Source of the DNA: Candidatus Acidiferrales bacterium | GTDB lineage: Bacteria; Acidobacteriota; Terriglobia; Acidiferrales; UBA7541 | Direction of reading: 5' to 3' | Length of the DNA: 60,344 nt | NCBI GenBank assembly: GCA_031296075.1 | Contig: JARLGK010000222.1 | Span: 1-60,344, forward strand | Shown here: positions 8,856 to 17,106 of the stretch, in pieces | Layout of the letters: each line of letters opens with the position of its first letter | Position numbering within the stretch: the first letter of the stretch is position 1 | The notes under the pieces: model-generated | What the model saw: the letters and a program-made list of their open reading frames with translations, nothing else | Databases searched by the model: none | What the model was told of the DNA's origin: nothing | Made by a program: the position numbers and the translations under genes

Positions 8856-9634
8856 TGCCGTCCCCCGTGCATTTCCGCCAGATCGCTCGTTCCAGCGCGG
8901 GATACATCCAGAGGATCGGGGTGCTCGGCGAAATGAATCTTCGAGCGGCGGCGCAGCGCGCTCCGAGCGGCGCTACTCAATGCCGCAGTACTCGAGGCCA
9001 TCTGGTTCGAAGTCCCATGAATCTCGGGCTGCCGTACGTGCAGCAGCGGATCGAGAATTTCCTTGAGCATCCGCCGGCCGCGCATAATTCGGGATTTCAC
9101 CGTTCCCACCGAAACTTCGAGGACGTCCGCGATTTCTTCGTAGGAAAGCCCTTCGAGATCTCGCAAAATCACCGCGCTGCGAAAAACAGGCGGAACCTCC
9201 GCAAGCGCTCGACGCACCGTTCCCTGAACTTCGAGCGCCGCGCATTGCTCAAACGGAGTCGCCTCGCCATCCTTCAACTCGAGAACCGGACTCTTTTCCG
9301 GGCCTTCGACGTCAATTGAAGTCTGCATACGGTGATGGCGCCAGCACCAGCGGCGATGGTTCAGCGCCTGGCGCACGGAGATGCGGTACAGCCAGGTCTT
9401 CAGCGAACTGCCGCCGCGGAATCCTCGAATGCCGCGAAAAACGTGCAAGAAAACTTCCTGTGTGACGTCAGCAGCGTCGGCGCGGTCGGACAAAATCCCG
9501 TACACGAGGTTGTACACACTCGAGTGGTAGTAGGTGACGAGGTAGTCAAACGCAGCATCCGAGCCGGCCTGAAGCTCGGTCACTAACTCGCCTTCGTCGC
9601 GTACCCACGGCAGACTGTGTGCCAGTTCGCCCAT
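8852..9634 (-). CDS. ECF (RpoE-like) RNA polymerase sigma factor
   Basis: 260 residues from the ATG at 9634. A GTG at 9679 is possible; the open frame reaches 9856. Region 2 is ELQAGSDAAFDYLVTYYHSS through RADAADVTQEVFLHVFRGIR. Region 4 is EVPPVFRSAVILRDLEGLSY followed by EEIADVLEVSVGTVKSRIMR, the helix-turn-helix that reads the -35 element. About 60 residues beyond region 4 form an unusual Ser/Ala/Arg-rich tail. The cognate anti-sigma factor is encoded next, overlapping by four bases. Confidence 0.92.
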   Translation of the reverse strand: MGELAHSLPWVRDEGELVTELQAGSDAAFDYLVTYYHSSVYNLVYGILSDRADAADVTQEVFLHVFRGIRGFRGGSSLKTWLYRISVRQALNHRRWCWRHHRMQTSIDVEGPEKSPVLELKDGEATPFEQCAALEVQGTVRRALAEVPPVFRSAVILRDLEGLSYEEIADVLEVSVGTVKSRIMRGRRMLKEILDPLLHVRQPEIHGTSNQMASSTAALSSAARSALRRRSKIHFAEHPDPLDVSRAGTSDLAEMHGGRQ

Positions 9635-9878
9635 TGCGTGCGCCGCGCTCCTCGGGGCAACCCTGATGTCCTTAGACACCGCTTTGCCCCACTGTGTTGC
9701 AAAGCATAGCAGAAAACTGAGCCGAAGGAGATATACCGAAGGTACCGGCTTGGGACAGGTCTCTATATTACATAACCTGCCTATTTTCAGCGTATTGGAA
9801 TACACACGGTAAGCCGAGAACAAGGTGAATTCGCGACAATTCCGAAAATCGTCCAAGGTAAGACAATCGCTGAAGATT

Positions 9879-9954
<76 letters not shown>

Positions 9955-10087
9955 ACCGAAGGCAAAAAGCATTGCTTGTCTTTATAGCACCGGCAGATGC
10001 GAAGCGTCAAACCGCCAGCGAAACAAGGTTTCGCACCCGATTGAACCGAGTACAGAAAAAGAAACCAATGCAAGGCTCAATACGTTT

Positions 10088-10093
10088 TAGAAT
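10088..10093 (+). promoter_or_regulatory. possible -10 element, near-leaderless start
   Basis: TAGAAT lies nine bases before the ATG at 10103. Transcription would start about three bases before the start codon, and no Shine-Dalgarno is visible. No good -35 hexamer is seen. Confidence 0.3.
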
Positions 10094-10102
10094 ATCGCCC
10101 CT

Positions 10103-11500
10103 ATGGCTACAATCACGTTTCTTGGCGCGGCGGGCACCGTTACCGGTTCGAAGTATCTGATCGAAGCAGAGGGCAAGCGGCTGCTCGTGGATTGCGGCCT
10201 GTTCGAAGGCTCGAAAGAGCTGAAGCAGCGCAACTGGGACAAGCTGGCGATCGATCCGGCCTCCATTGATTGGGTGCTGCTGACGCACGCGCACATCGAT
10301 CATACGGGTTACCTGCCGCGACTCGTGCGGAATGGTTATCGCGGGCCCATCTATTCGAACGGGGCGACTCACGATCTGTGCAATCTGCTCCTTCCGGATT
10401 CCGCCTATCTACAGGAAGAAGACGCGGCGTTCGTCGCAAGTAAAGGTTATAGCGCTCACAAGCCGCCGCTGCCGCTCTACACTGTCGCAGAGGCGCAAGT
10501 CACGCTGGCGCAATTCCGCGAGATTCCCCGCGCGGACGTTTTCCAGATCAGCCCTCAGTTTTCGGTACGCCCGCACGACGCCGGGCACATCCTCGGCTCG
10601 TCATGGCTGGAGCTGACAATTACCGAAGGCGGGAAAAAGACGCTGGTGGTGTTTTCCGGCGACGTGGGCCGCTACGACCAGCCAATTCTGAAAGACCCGG
10701 AATCGCCCACGCACGCCGATATTCTGCTATGCGAATCAACGTATGGGGATCGCGAACATCCATCCGGCTCCATCGAGGATGAACTCGCCGAGATCGTCAA
10801 CCGTACGGCCAAGCGCGGCGGCGCCGTGGTGATACCCGCGTTCGCGGTGGGCCGTACGCAAACTCTGATGTACTACCTGCGCGAACTTGAAGAACAGCAG
10901 AAAATTCCGCGACTTCCAGTGTACGTGGATAGCCCCATGGCAATCAGCGTGACCGGCCTCTACGCGAATCACCATGAAGACCACGACGCGGAATTCACGA
11001 AGCTGGAGCAGACCGGCAACCACGACCCGTTGAACTGCCACGAAGTACACATGACACGCACGGTGGAAGAATCCAAGAAGATCAACGACGTGGTCTCGCC
11101 ATGCATCATAATCTCGGCGAGCGGAATGATCACCGGAGGTCGCATCAAGCACCATTTGGCGAAGCGCCTGCCCGATTCGCGCAGCACGGTTCTGATCGTG
11201 GGCTATCAGGCCGAAGGTTCGGGCGGACGCGCGCTGCTCGACGGCGCACAGTATCTGCGCGTACACCACGAAGAGATTCCCGTGCGGGCGCAGATCATCG
11301 AAGTAGGGCAGCTTTCCGCGCACGCGGGGCGGAGCGAATTACTGCGATGGCTTTCCGGCTTCCAGGCGCCGCCGCGGCAGACGTTTCTGGTACATGGCGA
11401 ACCGAGCGGCCTCAATGGCTTGCGCGATGCGATTGCGAGCCAATATCACTGGCCGTCGGTGACGATTCCGGAGTACCTGCAGTCGTTCAAACTGGCTTGA
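10103..11500 (+). CDS. MBL-fold / beta-CASP RNA-processing hydrolase
   Basis: 465 residues. The metallo-beta-lactamase domain has GAAGTVTGS near the start and the zinc motif THAHIDHTGYLPRLV (His62, His64, Asp66, His67). A further metal ligand is in DAGHILGS. The beta-CASP insert includes IPAFAVGRTQTLMYYLREL, and the later motifs IIISASGMITGGR and SAHAGR follow. This is the arrangement of CPSF-like bacterial exonucleases and endonucleases that act on RNA, as in Thermus TTHA0252. An RNA substrate is inferred from the family. It is a single gene with a very short or absent leader. Confidence 0.88.
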   Translation: MATITFLGAAGTVTGSKYLIEAEGKRLLVDCGLFEGSKELKQRNWDKLAIDPASIDWVLLTHAHIDHTGYLPRLVRNGYRGPIYSNGATHDLCNLLLPDSAYLQEEDAAFVASKGYSAHKPPLPLYTVAEAQVTLAQFREIPRADVFQISPQFSVRPHDAGHILGSSWLELTITEGGKKTLVVFSGDVGRYDQPILKDPESPTHADILLCESTYGDREHPSGSIEDELAEIVNRTAKRGGAVVIPAFAVGRTQTLMYYLRELEEQQKIPRLPVYVDSPMAISVTGLYANHHEDHDAEFTKLEQTGNHDPLNCHEVHMTRTVEESKKINDVVSPCIIISASGMITGGRIKHHLAKRLPDSRSTVLIVGYQAEGSGGRALLDGAQYLRVHHEEIPVRAQIIEVGQLSAHAGRSELLRWLSGFQAPPRQTFLVHGEPSGLNGLRDAIASQYHWPSVTIPEYLQSFKLA

Positions 11501-11527
11501 TCGCAATTGTCTGCGTAAGTGCAGCCG

Positions 11528-11614
11528 AAGAGAGATTCTTCGACTCCGCATCCCGACCTGCCTGCGGCAGGAAAAGAAAATGCATCGGGACGCTCCGCTA
11601 GAATGACGCCTCTT
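11528..11614. repeat. imperfect palindromic intergenic repeat
   Basis: Nested inverted arms: AAGAG with CTCTT outside, ATTCT with AGAAT next, TCCCGA with TCGGGA, and CCTGCC with GGCAGG around a 3-base loop. Elements with a GATTCTTCG ... AGAATGAC pattern are common as interspersed repeats in acidobacterial genomes (recalled, not checked). Only this copy was noticed in the window. It lies between two convergent genes and may act as a transcription end for both. It reaches into the aminotransferase stop codon. Confidence 0.5.
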
Positions 11615-12824
11615 ACTTAGCCCGAAGCTTGGCGAGACGCTCCGCGGCGGCCTGAAACGTGGATTCCTTCTTGCAAAATGTGAAGCGAAGATGGTTTCGA
11701 CCGTCGGCGGGATCGTGGTAGAAGCTCGACCCCGGAACCGCCGCAACACCGATGTCCGTGACGAGGTATTTCGCGAAGGTCACGTCGTCCGAGAAACCGA
11801 ATGCGGAAATATCGGTCATGATGTAGTACGCGCCACGCGGCTTGAAGCAACGAAATCCAGCATCGGTGAGAATACCGAGCAGACGATCGCGGCGGACCAG
11901 ATATTCGCGCGCGAGCGATTCGTAATAACTCGCCGGCGATTGCATCGCCAGCGCTCCCGCTTCCTGCAATGGGGCCGCGGCCCCGACGGTGAGAAAGTCG
12001 TGCACTTTGCGAATCGCCGCCGTCACTTCCGGCGCGGCAATGGCCCATCCAACTCGCCATCCGGTAACGCTATACGTTTTCGAAAGCGCATTGATCGTGA
12101 TGGTGCGGTCACGCATGCCGTCAATCGCGGCGAGCGAAATGTGCTTCGCGCCGTCGTAGAGCATGTGTTCATAGATTTCGTCGGTGATGGCGAAGGCGTT
12201 CCACTTGAGGCAAAGATCGCGAATGCGTTCGAATTCTGCGCGCTCGAAGACTTTTCCCGTGGGATTGTTCGGGGTGTTGAGAATGATCGCCTTCGTCTTC
12301 GGGCCGAAGGCGGCGGCCAGTTCGTCAGGATCGAATGTCCAATCGGGCGGCCGCAGCTTCACGAAACGCGGCGTGGCACCGGAAAGAATTGCGTCGGGGC
12401 CGTAGTTTTCATAGAACGGCTCGAAGACCACGACTTCATCGCCCGGATTGATGATAGCCATCATGGTGGAGATCATCGCTTCCGTCGAGCCGCAGCAGAC
12501 CGTGATTTCGCGTTCGGGATCCACGGCAACGCCTTGTGTGCGTTCAAAATTTCCGGCAATCGCGTCGCGAAACTTTTTCGCGCCCCAGGTGATGGCGTAC
12601 TGGTTGATGTCCGCGGAAATCGCGTCCTGCGCGGCGCGCTTGATTTCGGCGGGCGCGGGAAAATCGGGAAAGCCCTGCGAGAGATTGACGGCCCCGTACT
12701 GCAGGGCCAGGCGCGTCATTTCGCGGATCACTGATTCGGTGAAGCGTTCAGCCTTGGAGGAAAGTCTCGGGTTAGCGGCCGCGGCGCGTTCGGGCTGGGC
12801 TGGGTTCATCAGGTTGCGCTCCAT
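11613..12824 (-). CDS. class I/II PLP-dependent aminotransferase
   Basis: 403 residues. The family signature NLSQGFPDFPAP is near 47. The substrate/PLP block ILNTPNNPTGKVF is near 181. The PLP lysine is Lys249 in NALSKTYSVTGWRVGW, and the C-terminal arginine is in HLRFTFCKKE. The GFPDF and YAITWG blocks resemble the kynurenine/methionine aminotransferase (YbdL-like) branch rather than aspartate aminotransferases, but the substrate is not fixed by this. The start may be the ATG at 12824 or at 12809. Both lie inside the 3' end of the transglycosylase gene, so the two genes overlap by about 40-50 bases. Confidence 0.88.
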   Translation of the reverse strand: MERNLMNPAQPERAAAANPRLSSKAERFTESVIREMTRLALQYGAVNLSQGFPDFPAPAEIKRAAQDAISADINQYAITWGAKKFRDAIAGNFERTQGVAVDPEREITVCCGSTEAMISTMMAIINPGDEVVVFEPFYENYGPDAILSGATPRFVKLRPPDWTFDPDELAAAFGPKTKAIILNTPNNPTGKVFERAEFERIRDLCLKWNAFAITDEIYEHMLYDGAKHISLAAIDGMRDRTITINALSKTYSVTGWRVGWAIAAPEVTAAIRKVHDFLTVGAAAPLQEAGALAMQSPASYYESLAREYLVRRDRLLGILTDAGFRCFKPRGAYYIMTDISAFGFSDDVTFAKYLVTDIGVAAVPGSSFYHDPADGRNHLRFTFCKKESTFQAAAERLAKLRAK

Positions 12825-14988
12825 AAAGCCGGCGATATATGTCTGCGTTGCGCGTCACGATTTGCACATACTGGCGCGTCTCGGTGAACGGGATGGAGTC
12901 CACGAATTCGGCGGTCTCGCGATATGCCTGGCCCGAAGTCCACAATATCACCCGGTCTTCCCCGGCATTGTACGCGGCCAGCGCCGATTCAGGACCGCCA
13001 AATTGCTTCTCAAGGTTCGCGACATAGACCGTTCCGAGGCGGACATTGTAATCGGGGTCAACGAGCTTGGCGCGCGAATATCGAATTTTTTCGTGCTTGG
13101 CCAGAAGCCGAGCCGTCGGCCCGATCAACTGCATCAATCCAATCGCGCTCTTCCCCGAGCGCGCCTCAGGTTGAAACGCGGATTCCTGGCGAATCAGCCC
13201 GGCTACGAGCATGGGATCCACACCGGCTTTCGCTGACCAGCGCCGGATGGAGGCTTCGAACGGCAGGGCGTACGCCACGCGCCACACGTCGCGCGGCACG
13301 TCGGAGAAAAGCTGCGATTCGAGCTGCGGAAAAATTTGCCGGACGGTTACGATGGCCGCACCGTAGTGGCCCGCCACCGCCGCGGCCTGAGCAGCCTCAA
13401 GTAACAGACGCGGCTCGCCCGTGGCGGCATATCCGGCGCGCAGTTCGAGTTCAGCCGAAGCGTCGAAGCCGATGGAGCGCAGCGCATCCGCGCGCGCCTG
13501 ACGACCCACTGCAGCAAGCGGAATGGGCCCATCCAATTTCGGAATCGGCGAGACGGGCGGAATGGAAGCGAGCACGTCCGGGGTATCCGCGGGCCCGGGA
13601 CCTAGCGCGGGGACCCGCACGGAAGCCTGAGTCTGAAAATAGTTTTGGGGATAGCGCTCCGCCAATTTCGAATAGTAGGCTCGCGCGAGAGGGGCCACAC
13701 CCGCTTCTTCGGCAAGGCGGCCGAGCCAATAGAGCGCGTCGGGCGTGTACGGCGAGCCGGGAAATCGCCGCAGGTGATCTTGCAGGATCGTCGCCGCTTC
13801 CGGCTGCCGTTTTAAAACCGCGGACCAAGCGACGCGCCACTGCGCAGACGTCGCATCCGGTGAAGTAGGGAAATTTTCCTCAAGTCGCTTGTAGTAGCCC
13901 GCCGCGCGGTCGCGGTCGAGCTGCACCCAATAGTAGTTCCCCGCCAGGAAGAGCGCGGACTCGGCCCAGCGGCTCGACGGCGCGCGCGAAACCACGCCTT
14001 CCACGGCCGCCACCATCTGAGCTTCTTGCTGCTGTACGCGATAATATTCGGCGAGCGAATCGAGACGCTCGGCATCCACGTCAGGATCGGTGATCTGGAG
14101 CGCCGCCATCTCCGCAGGCGCCGCGCCGAGCGCCACGCCGCATTCCATGATGCGCAATTGCGCACGCTCGCGATCGGCGCCGGAAAGTTCCGGCAGGATT
14201 GTGGCGTATTCATTGCGCGCATCGCCCCAGCTTTTTGCGCCAAATTGCAATGCGGCGTGCGCGAGCCTTTGATCGAGCGCCAGCGGCGGGAAACTTTCTC
14301 CGAGGCTGCCGCGCAGGAAGCCGAGCTTTGTGGCGGCCTGCCGCGCCTGTTCGCTGGTGGCGAAGCGCATGTAGAGGGCCTGATAATCGGCCACGGCGTC
14401 GAGCGGTCTTCCGGCCTGCTCGCGAGCCGCGCCGCGCAGGAGGAGCAGCGCAGGTCTTTGCGTCGTCTGGGAGTATTCGTCGAGCGCGGCGACGGCCTCG
14501 GCCGGGCGGTTTGCCGCTAGCGCGGCGTCGCCGAGTGACTGGAGCGCCGCGTCCGTCATCACCGAATCGGGATACTCGTTGCGAAAGCGCTTGAACTCGA
14601 CCAGCGCGTCCGCGCTGCGGCCCAGGGCAAGATCGGTTTCGGCGAGCCAGTAGAGGGCGTAATCCGCGACCAGCGGATCGCTATAGGCGCGCGCGAGCCA
14701 CTTGGATGCCTGCGCGTAATGTCCCTTGCCGTAGTCGAAGTAGCCGAGCGCCAGCGCCGCGCGCGAGCCGAGCTTGCCGGAGGACTTCCGCGACGCGAAC
14801 GCGCTGAGCTGAGAATAGGCGGTTGCGGAGTTCGGCTGCTTCAGCGCGCGCGAAAGCTTTTCAAGCTGGGTCTCCGTGAATGCGGGTTTGGGGGCGGGCT
14901 TCGCCCCCATGTTCGGGCGTGCCGAGCAAATCGAACAGAAAATAAGCAGGGCTCCCGCAGCGCGAGCGAGCCGGCGAGCGAATCTCAT
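12772..14988 (-). CDS. slt: soluble lytic murein transglycosylase (Slt70-like)
   Basis: 738 residues from the ATG at 14988. A longer open frame upstream overlaps the neighbouring gene and has no coding character. It cleaves peptidoglycan glycan strands in the periplasm. A signal peptide (AGALLIFCSICSA) is followed by a long superhelical region of TPR-like repeats (about 60-560). The C-terminal SLT domain has VAGLIRQESAFQPEARSGKS (catalytic Glu near 602), SAIGLMQLIGPTA and ALAAYNAGEDRV, the full set of family motifs. It starts ten bases after the hypothetical gene and overlaps the aminotransferase gene at its 3' end. Confidence 0.92.
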   Translation of the reverse strand: MRFARRLARAAGALLIFCSICSARPNMGAKPAPKPAFTETQLEKLSRALKQPNSATAYSQLSAFASRKSSGKLGSRAALALGYFDYGKGHYAQASKWLARAYSDPLVADYALYWLAETDLALGRSADALVEFKRFRNEYPDSVMTDAALQSLGDAALAANRPAEAVAALDEYSQTTQRPALLLLRGAAREQAGRPLDAVADYQALYMRFATSEQARQAATKLGFLRGSLGESFPPLALDQRLAHAALQFGAKSWGDARNEYATILPELSGADRERAQLRIMECGVALGAAPAEMAALQITDPDVDAERLDSLAEYYRVQQQEAQMVAAVEGVVSRAPSSRWAESALFLAGNYYWVQLDRDRAAGYYKRLEENFPTSPDATSAQWRVAWSAVLKRQPEAATILQDHLRRFPGSPYTPDALYWLGRLAEEAGVAPLARAYYSKLAERYPQNYFQTQASVRVPALGPGPADTPDVLASIPPVSPIPKLDGPIPLAAVGRQARADALRSIGFDASAELELRAGYAATGEPRLLLEAAQAAAVAGHYGAAIVTVRQIFPQLESQLFSDVPRDVWRVAYALPFEASIRRWSAKAGVDPMLVAGLIRQESAFQPEARSGKSAIGLMQLIGPTARLLAKHEKIRYSRAKLVDPDYNVRLGTVYVANLEKQFGGPESALAAYNAGEDRVILWTSGQAYRETAEFVDSIPFTETRQYVQIVTRNADIYRRLYGAQPDEPSPARTRRGR

Positions 14989-14998
14989 GGCAATGATC

Positions 14999-15865
14999 TT
15001 AGTGCCGCAGAACGGGCGAGGGATAGGGATATTCTCCAAGGGCTTGCGCATCTCCCTCGGCAAGAATTTCCAGCAGCCAGTGATGGAAGTAGTCCACGGG
15101 ATGATCCTGAATCGCGCGGAAGCGGCGATCGTATTCTTTGCGGGCTTTGTCAATGTCGCTGCGCAACCGATGACAGATGTCCTTGTTTTCACGGCCGAGA
15201 CGAACGTCCTTGGGCCTGAGTAGTTTGATGTCCTGCATGGCCACTTTGGCCACGCGATTCGCGCGGCGATGTAGCTCGCGAAGCTCGGTCGAAAGCGTGG
15301 CAACATCGAACATCGCCACGTCGGATACGGCTTCCGCAGCAGGTTCGGACTCGGCAACGGCCGACGCTTCGATTACGGCCGCGTGGATCGGGATCTCGGT
15401 GGAGTCTTCCGAGACAGGTCCTTCATCCCAATCCGACGTGGCTTCCAGCGGCGCTGGGACGTGCTCAACGGATTCCAGTTCAGCCGCTTCCGGTTCCATT
15501 TCCGCGACGGCAGAGGCTTTTGCGCCGGCGTGCTCGTCCGAGCCATGGCTATCGCGTGGATTCAACGCGACGGCAACGAAATTCGAGAGAACGGACAGCC
15601 CCGCGGCGAGCGCCGAAGCAGCCGTCTGCGCGCGGAGCATCGCGGGCAGCGCGTTGCTCGGCCGGCTGGAGGAACAGGCCGCCACGAGGTCGGCGTAGGC
15701 CTGGTGAAGCTCGTCCGCCGTCCGCTGCAGCGGCGCCAGGTTGTCGCGCAAGGCCCGGGAAACGGCTTCTTCGAGGGCTTGCTCCAGAGATCGTTGGCGT
15801 TCTTTCAAGCGATTCCCTACCCTTTTCAGATTATGGAAACGGCATCCGGGGGTGTCAACTGACAT
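14999..15865 (-). CDS. hypothetical protein with conserved helical C-terminus
   Basis: 288 residues, ATG at 15865. The N-terminal part (20-70) is a predicted coiled coil (RLKERQRSLEQALEEAVSRA). The middle (about 105-200) is Glu/Ala/Ser-rich and low in complexity. The last 85 residues look like a separate folded, helical domain (VAKVAMQDIKLLRPKDVRLG, then HPVDYFHHWLLEILAEGDAQ). I have a general memory of similar C-terminal tails on other bacterial proteins but cannot name a family. No signal peptide. It is followed closely by slt on the same strand; a common role is not evident. Confidence 0.65.
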   Translation of the reverse strand: MSVDTPGCRFHNLKRVGNRLKERQRSLEQALEEAVSRALRDNLAPLQRTADELHQAYADLVAACSSSRPSNALPAMLRAQTAASALAAGLSVLSNFVAVALNPRDSHGSDEHAGAKASAVAEMEPEAAELESVEHVPAPLEATSDWDEGPVSEDSTEIPIHAAVIEASAVAESEPAAEAVSDVAMFDVATLSTELRELHRRANRVAKVAMQDIKLLRPKDVRLGRENKDICHRLRSDIDKARKEYDRRFRAIQDHPVDYFHHWLLEILAEGDAQALGEYPYPSPVLRH

Positions 15866-15998
15866 TCCGACAAGGCGTTCCTGCCCATGCAGCAGGTGCG
15901 CTTGCTCCCGGCAGGACCGATCCAGACGGAGGTTCCGCTTGCCTTCCGTGACTTTGGTTCGTATCTTCGAGGCTCCGAGCGGGGGAATTTCAACCTCG

Positions 15999-16502
15999 AT
16001 GTTGACCGCGAAGCAGATTCAGGACTTTCTGAAACTACAGCCGCTGCCCGTCGAGGGGGGCTACTTCGTCGAGTCCTATCGGTCGAAATTCACGCTGGTA
16101 CAGCCATCGCTCCCGCCGGGTTATCCGGGCGAGCGTGTCCTTTCGACGGCCATCTATTACATGCTGACCCCGGACACGTTCTCCGCGATGCATCGGCTGA
16201 AGGGCGACGAGGTATATCACTTCTATTTGGGCGACCCCGTCGAGATGCTCATGCTGAAGCCGGACGGCGCAGCGGAAGCCGTGCTGCTGGGACACGACAT
16301 CCTGGCGGGGATGCGCCTGCAACACGCGGTTCCGGCAGGTACGTGGCAAGGCTCGCGACTCGCTCCCAGTGGCAAATTCGCGCTTATGGGCACGACCATG
16401 GCCCCCGGCTTCGACCCGCAGGACTTCGAGCTTGGCAAGCGCGACGATTTGAGCGCTCGATACCCGAATTACGCCCCGCTGATCGCTTTCCTGACGCGAT
16501 GA
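15999..16502 (+). CDS. DUF985 cupin-family protein
   Basis: 167 residues from the ATG at 15999; GGGGGAA lies about a dozen bases upstream. The DUF985 (cupin_5) pattern is clear: PVEGGYFVESYRS near the start, STAIYYMLTPDTFSAMHRL, DEVYHFYLGDPVEMLML, and the C-terminal block FALMGTTMAPGFDPQDFELG. The family has a cupin barrel; a biochemical role has not been firmly established, and a sugar-related one is only guessed. It is a single gene transcribed away from the minus-strand genes. Confidence 0.85.
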   Translation: MLTAKQIQDFLKLQPLPVEGGYFVESYRSKFTLVQPSLPPGYPGERVLSTAIYYMLTPDTFSAMHRLKGDEVYHFYLGDPVEMLMLKPDGAAEAVLLGHDILAGMRLQHAVPAGTWQGSRLAPSGKFALMGTTMAPGFDPQDFELGKRDDLSARYPNYAPLIAFLTR

Positions 16503-16621
16503 ACCTCAAGGCGTTCGACCTGCCAGCGGCGCACATCTTCAAGATTCGCAGCGGCAAAATCCACGAGGTCGAAGCCATCGGGACCATGATGCCGTACAAC
16601 TCTAAAACCGGCTGGGAGTAG
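16499..16621 (+). pseudogene. 40-residue C-terminal remnant of a larger protein
   Basis: A short frame opens with an ATG overlapping the DUF985 stop codon (ATGA) and encodes 40 residues. The last part, AHIFKIRSGKIHEVEAIGTM followed by PYNSKTGWE, looks like the C-terminal end of a larger SnoaL/NTF2-like or DUF8021-type protein (recalled pattern, not searched). No upstream part is found in any frame, because the bases before it belong to DUF985. It is most simply a gene remnant, but a small coupled ORF is possible. Confidence 0.45.
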
Positions 16622-16653
16622 GATTTCTAGCAAGGAGCGACTGGCACAGCATT

Positions 16654-16683
16654 TTGCCCCTCCCGCGCGCGAAGTGGTATTCT
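16654..16683 (+). promoter_or_regulatory. putative ssrA promoter
   Basis: TTGCCC at 16654-16659 and TATTCT at 16678-16683, with an 18-base spacer. The mature tmRNA starts 12 bases after the -10 element, which leaves a short 5' precursor. Confidence 0.4.
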
Positions 16684-16695
16684 AATAGCTATAAC

Positions 16696-17048
16696 GGGGG
16701 CGACACGGTTTCGACGGAAACTGCCGCTGCTCGAAGGCATGCCGGGCCCCACCTGCCCGCAATCGGGTGGAACAACACAACTGGCAACTCACAGTTGGCT
16801 CTCGCAGCCTAACCAAAAGTAAGCTGCGCGTCTCCCCAGGCGTCACCTACGCGTTTGGGATGAGGCGTCACACAGTAGGCTGGCCGTCGCGTTTCGGTCC
16901 GTAACGCAGCGGCGAGATCATCGGACTAGCCGGGGGCGCGTCTTGCCCGCTCTGAGTTCCCTCGGTGAAACCATCGGAACGGGACAAGCATGTAGTCTTC
17001 GGGTGGCAAGGTTTTTCGGACGGGGGTTCAACTCCCCCCGCCTCCACC
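16696..17048 (+). ncRNA. ssrA: tmRNA
   Basis: The 5' end GGGGGCGACACGGTTTCGAC is typical. The 3' end has a T-arm GGTTCAACTCC and acceptor strand CGCCTCC, which pairs with GGGGGCG. The tag frame ends in TAA at 16810-16812 and encodes ...NSQLALAA; the resume codon is probably GGC at 16783, giving GNSQLALAA. The 3' end reads ACC followed by G, so a full CCA is not encoded. tmRNA rescues stalled ribosomes together with SmpB. Confidence 0.95.
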
Positions 17049-17106
17049 GTTCTGAGGTATCGGGCGGCGATGATTCACGTTGCCGCTTCCCGCCTTCGTG
17101 GGATGT

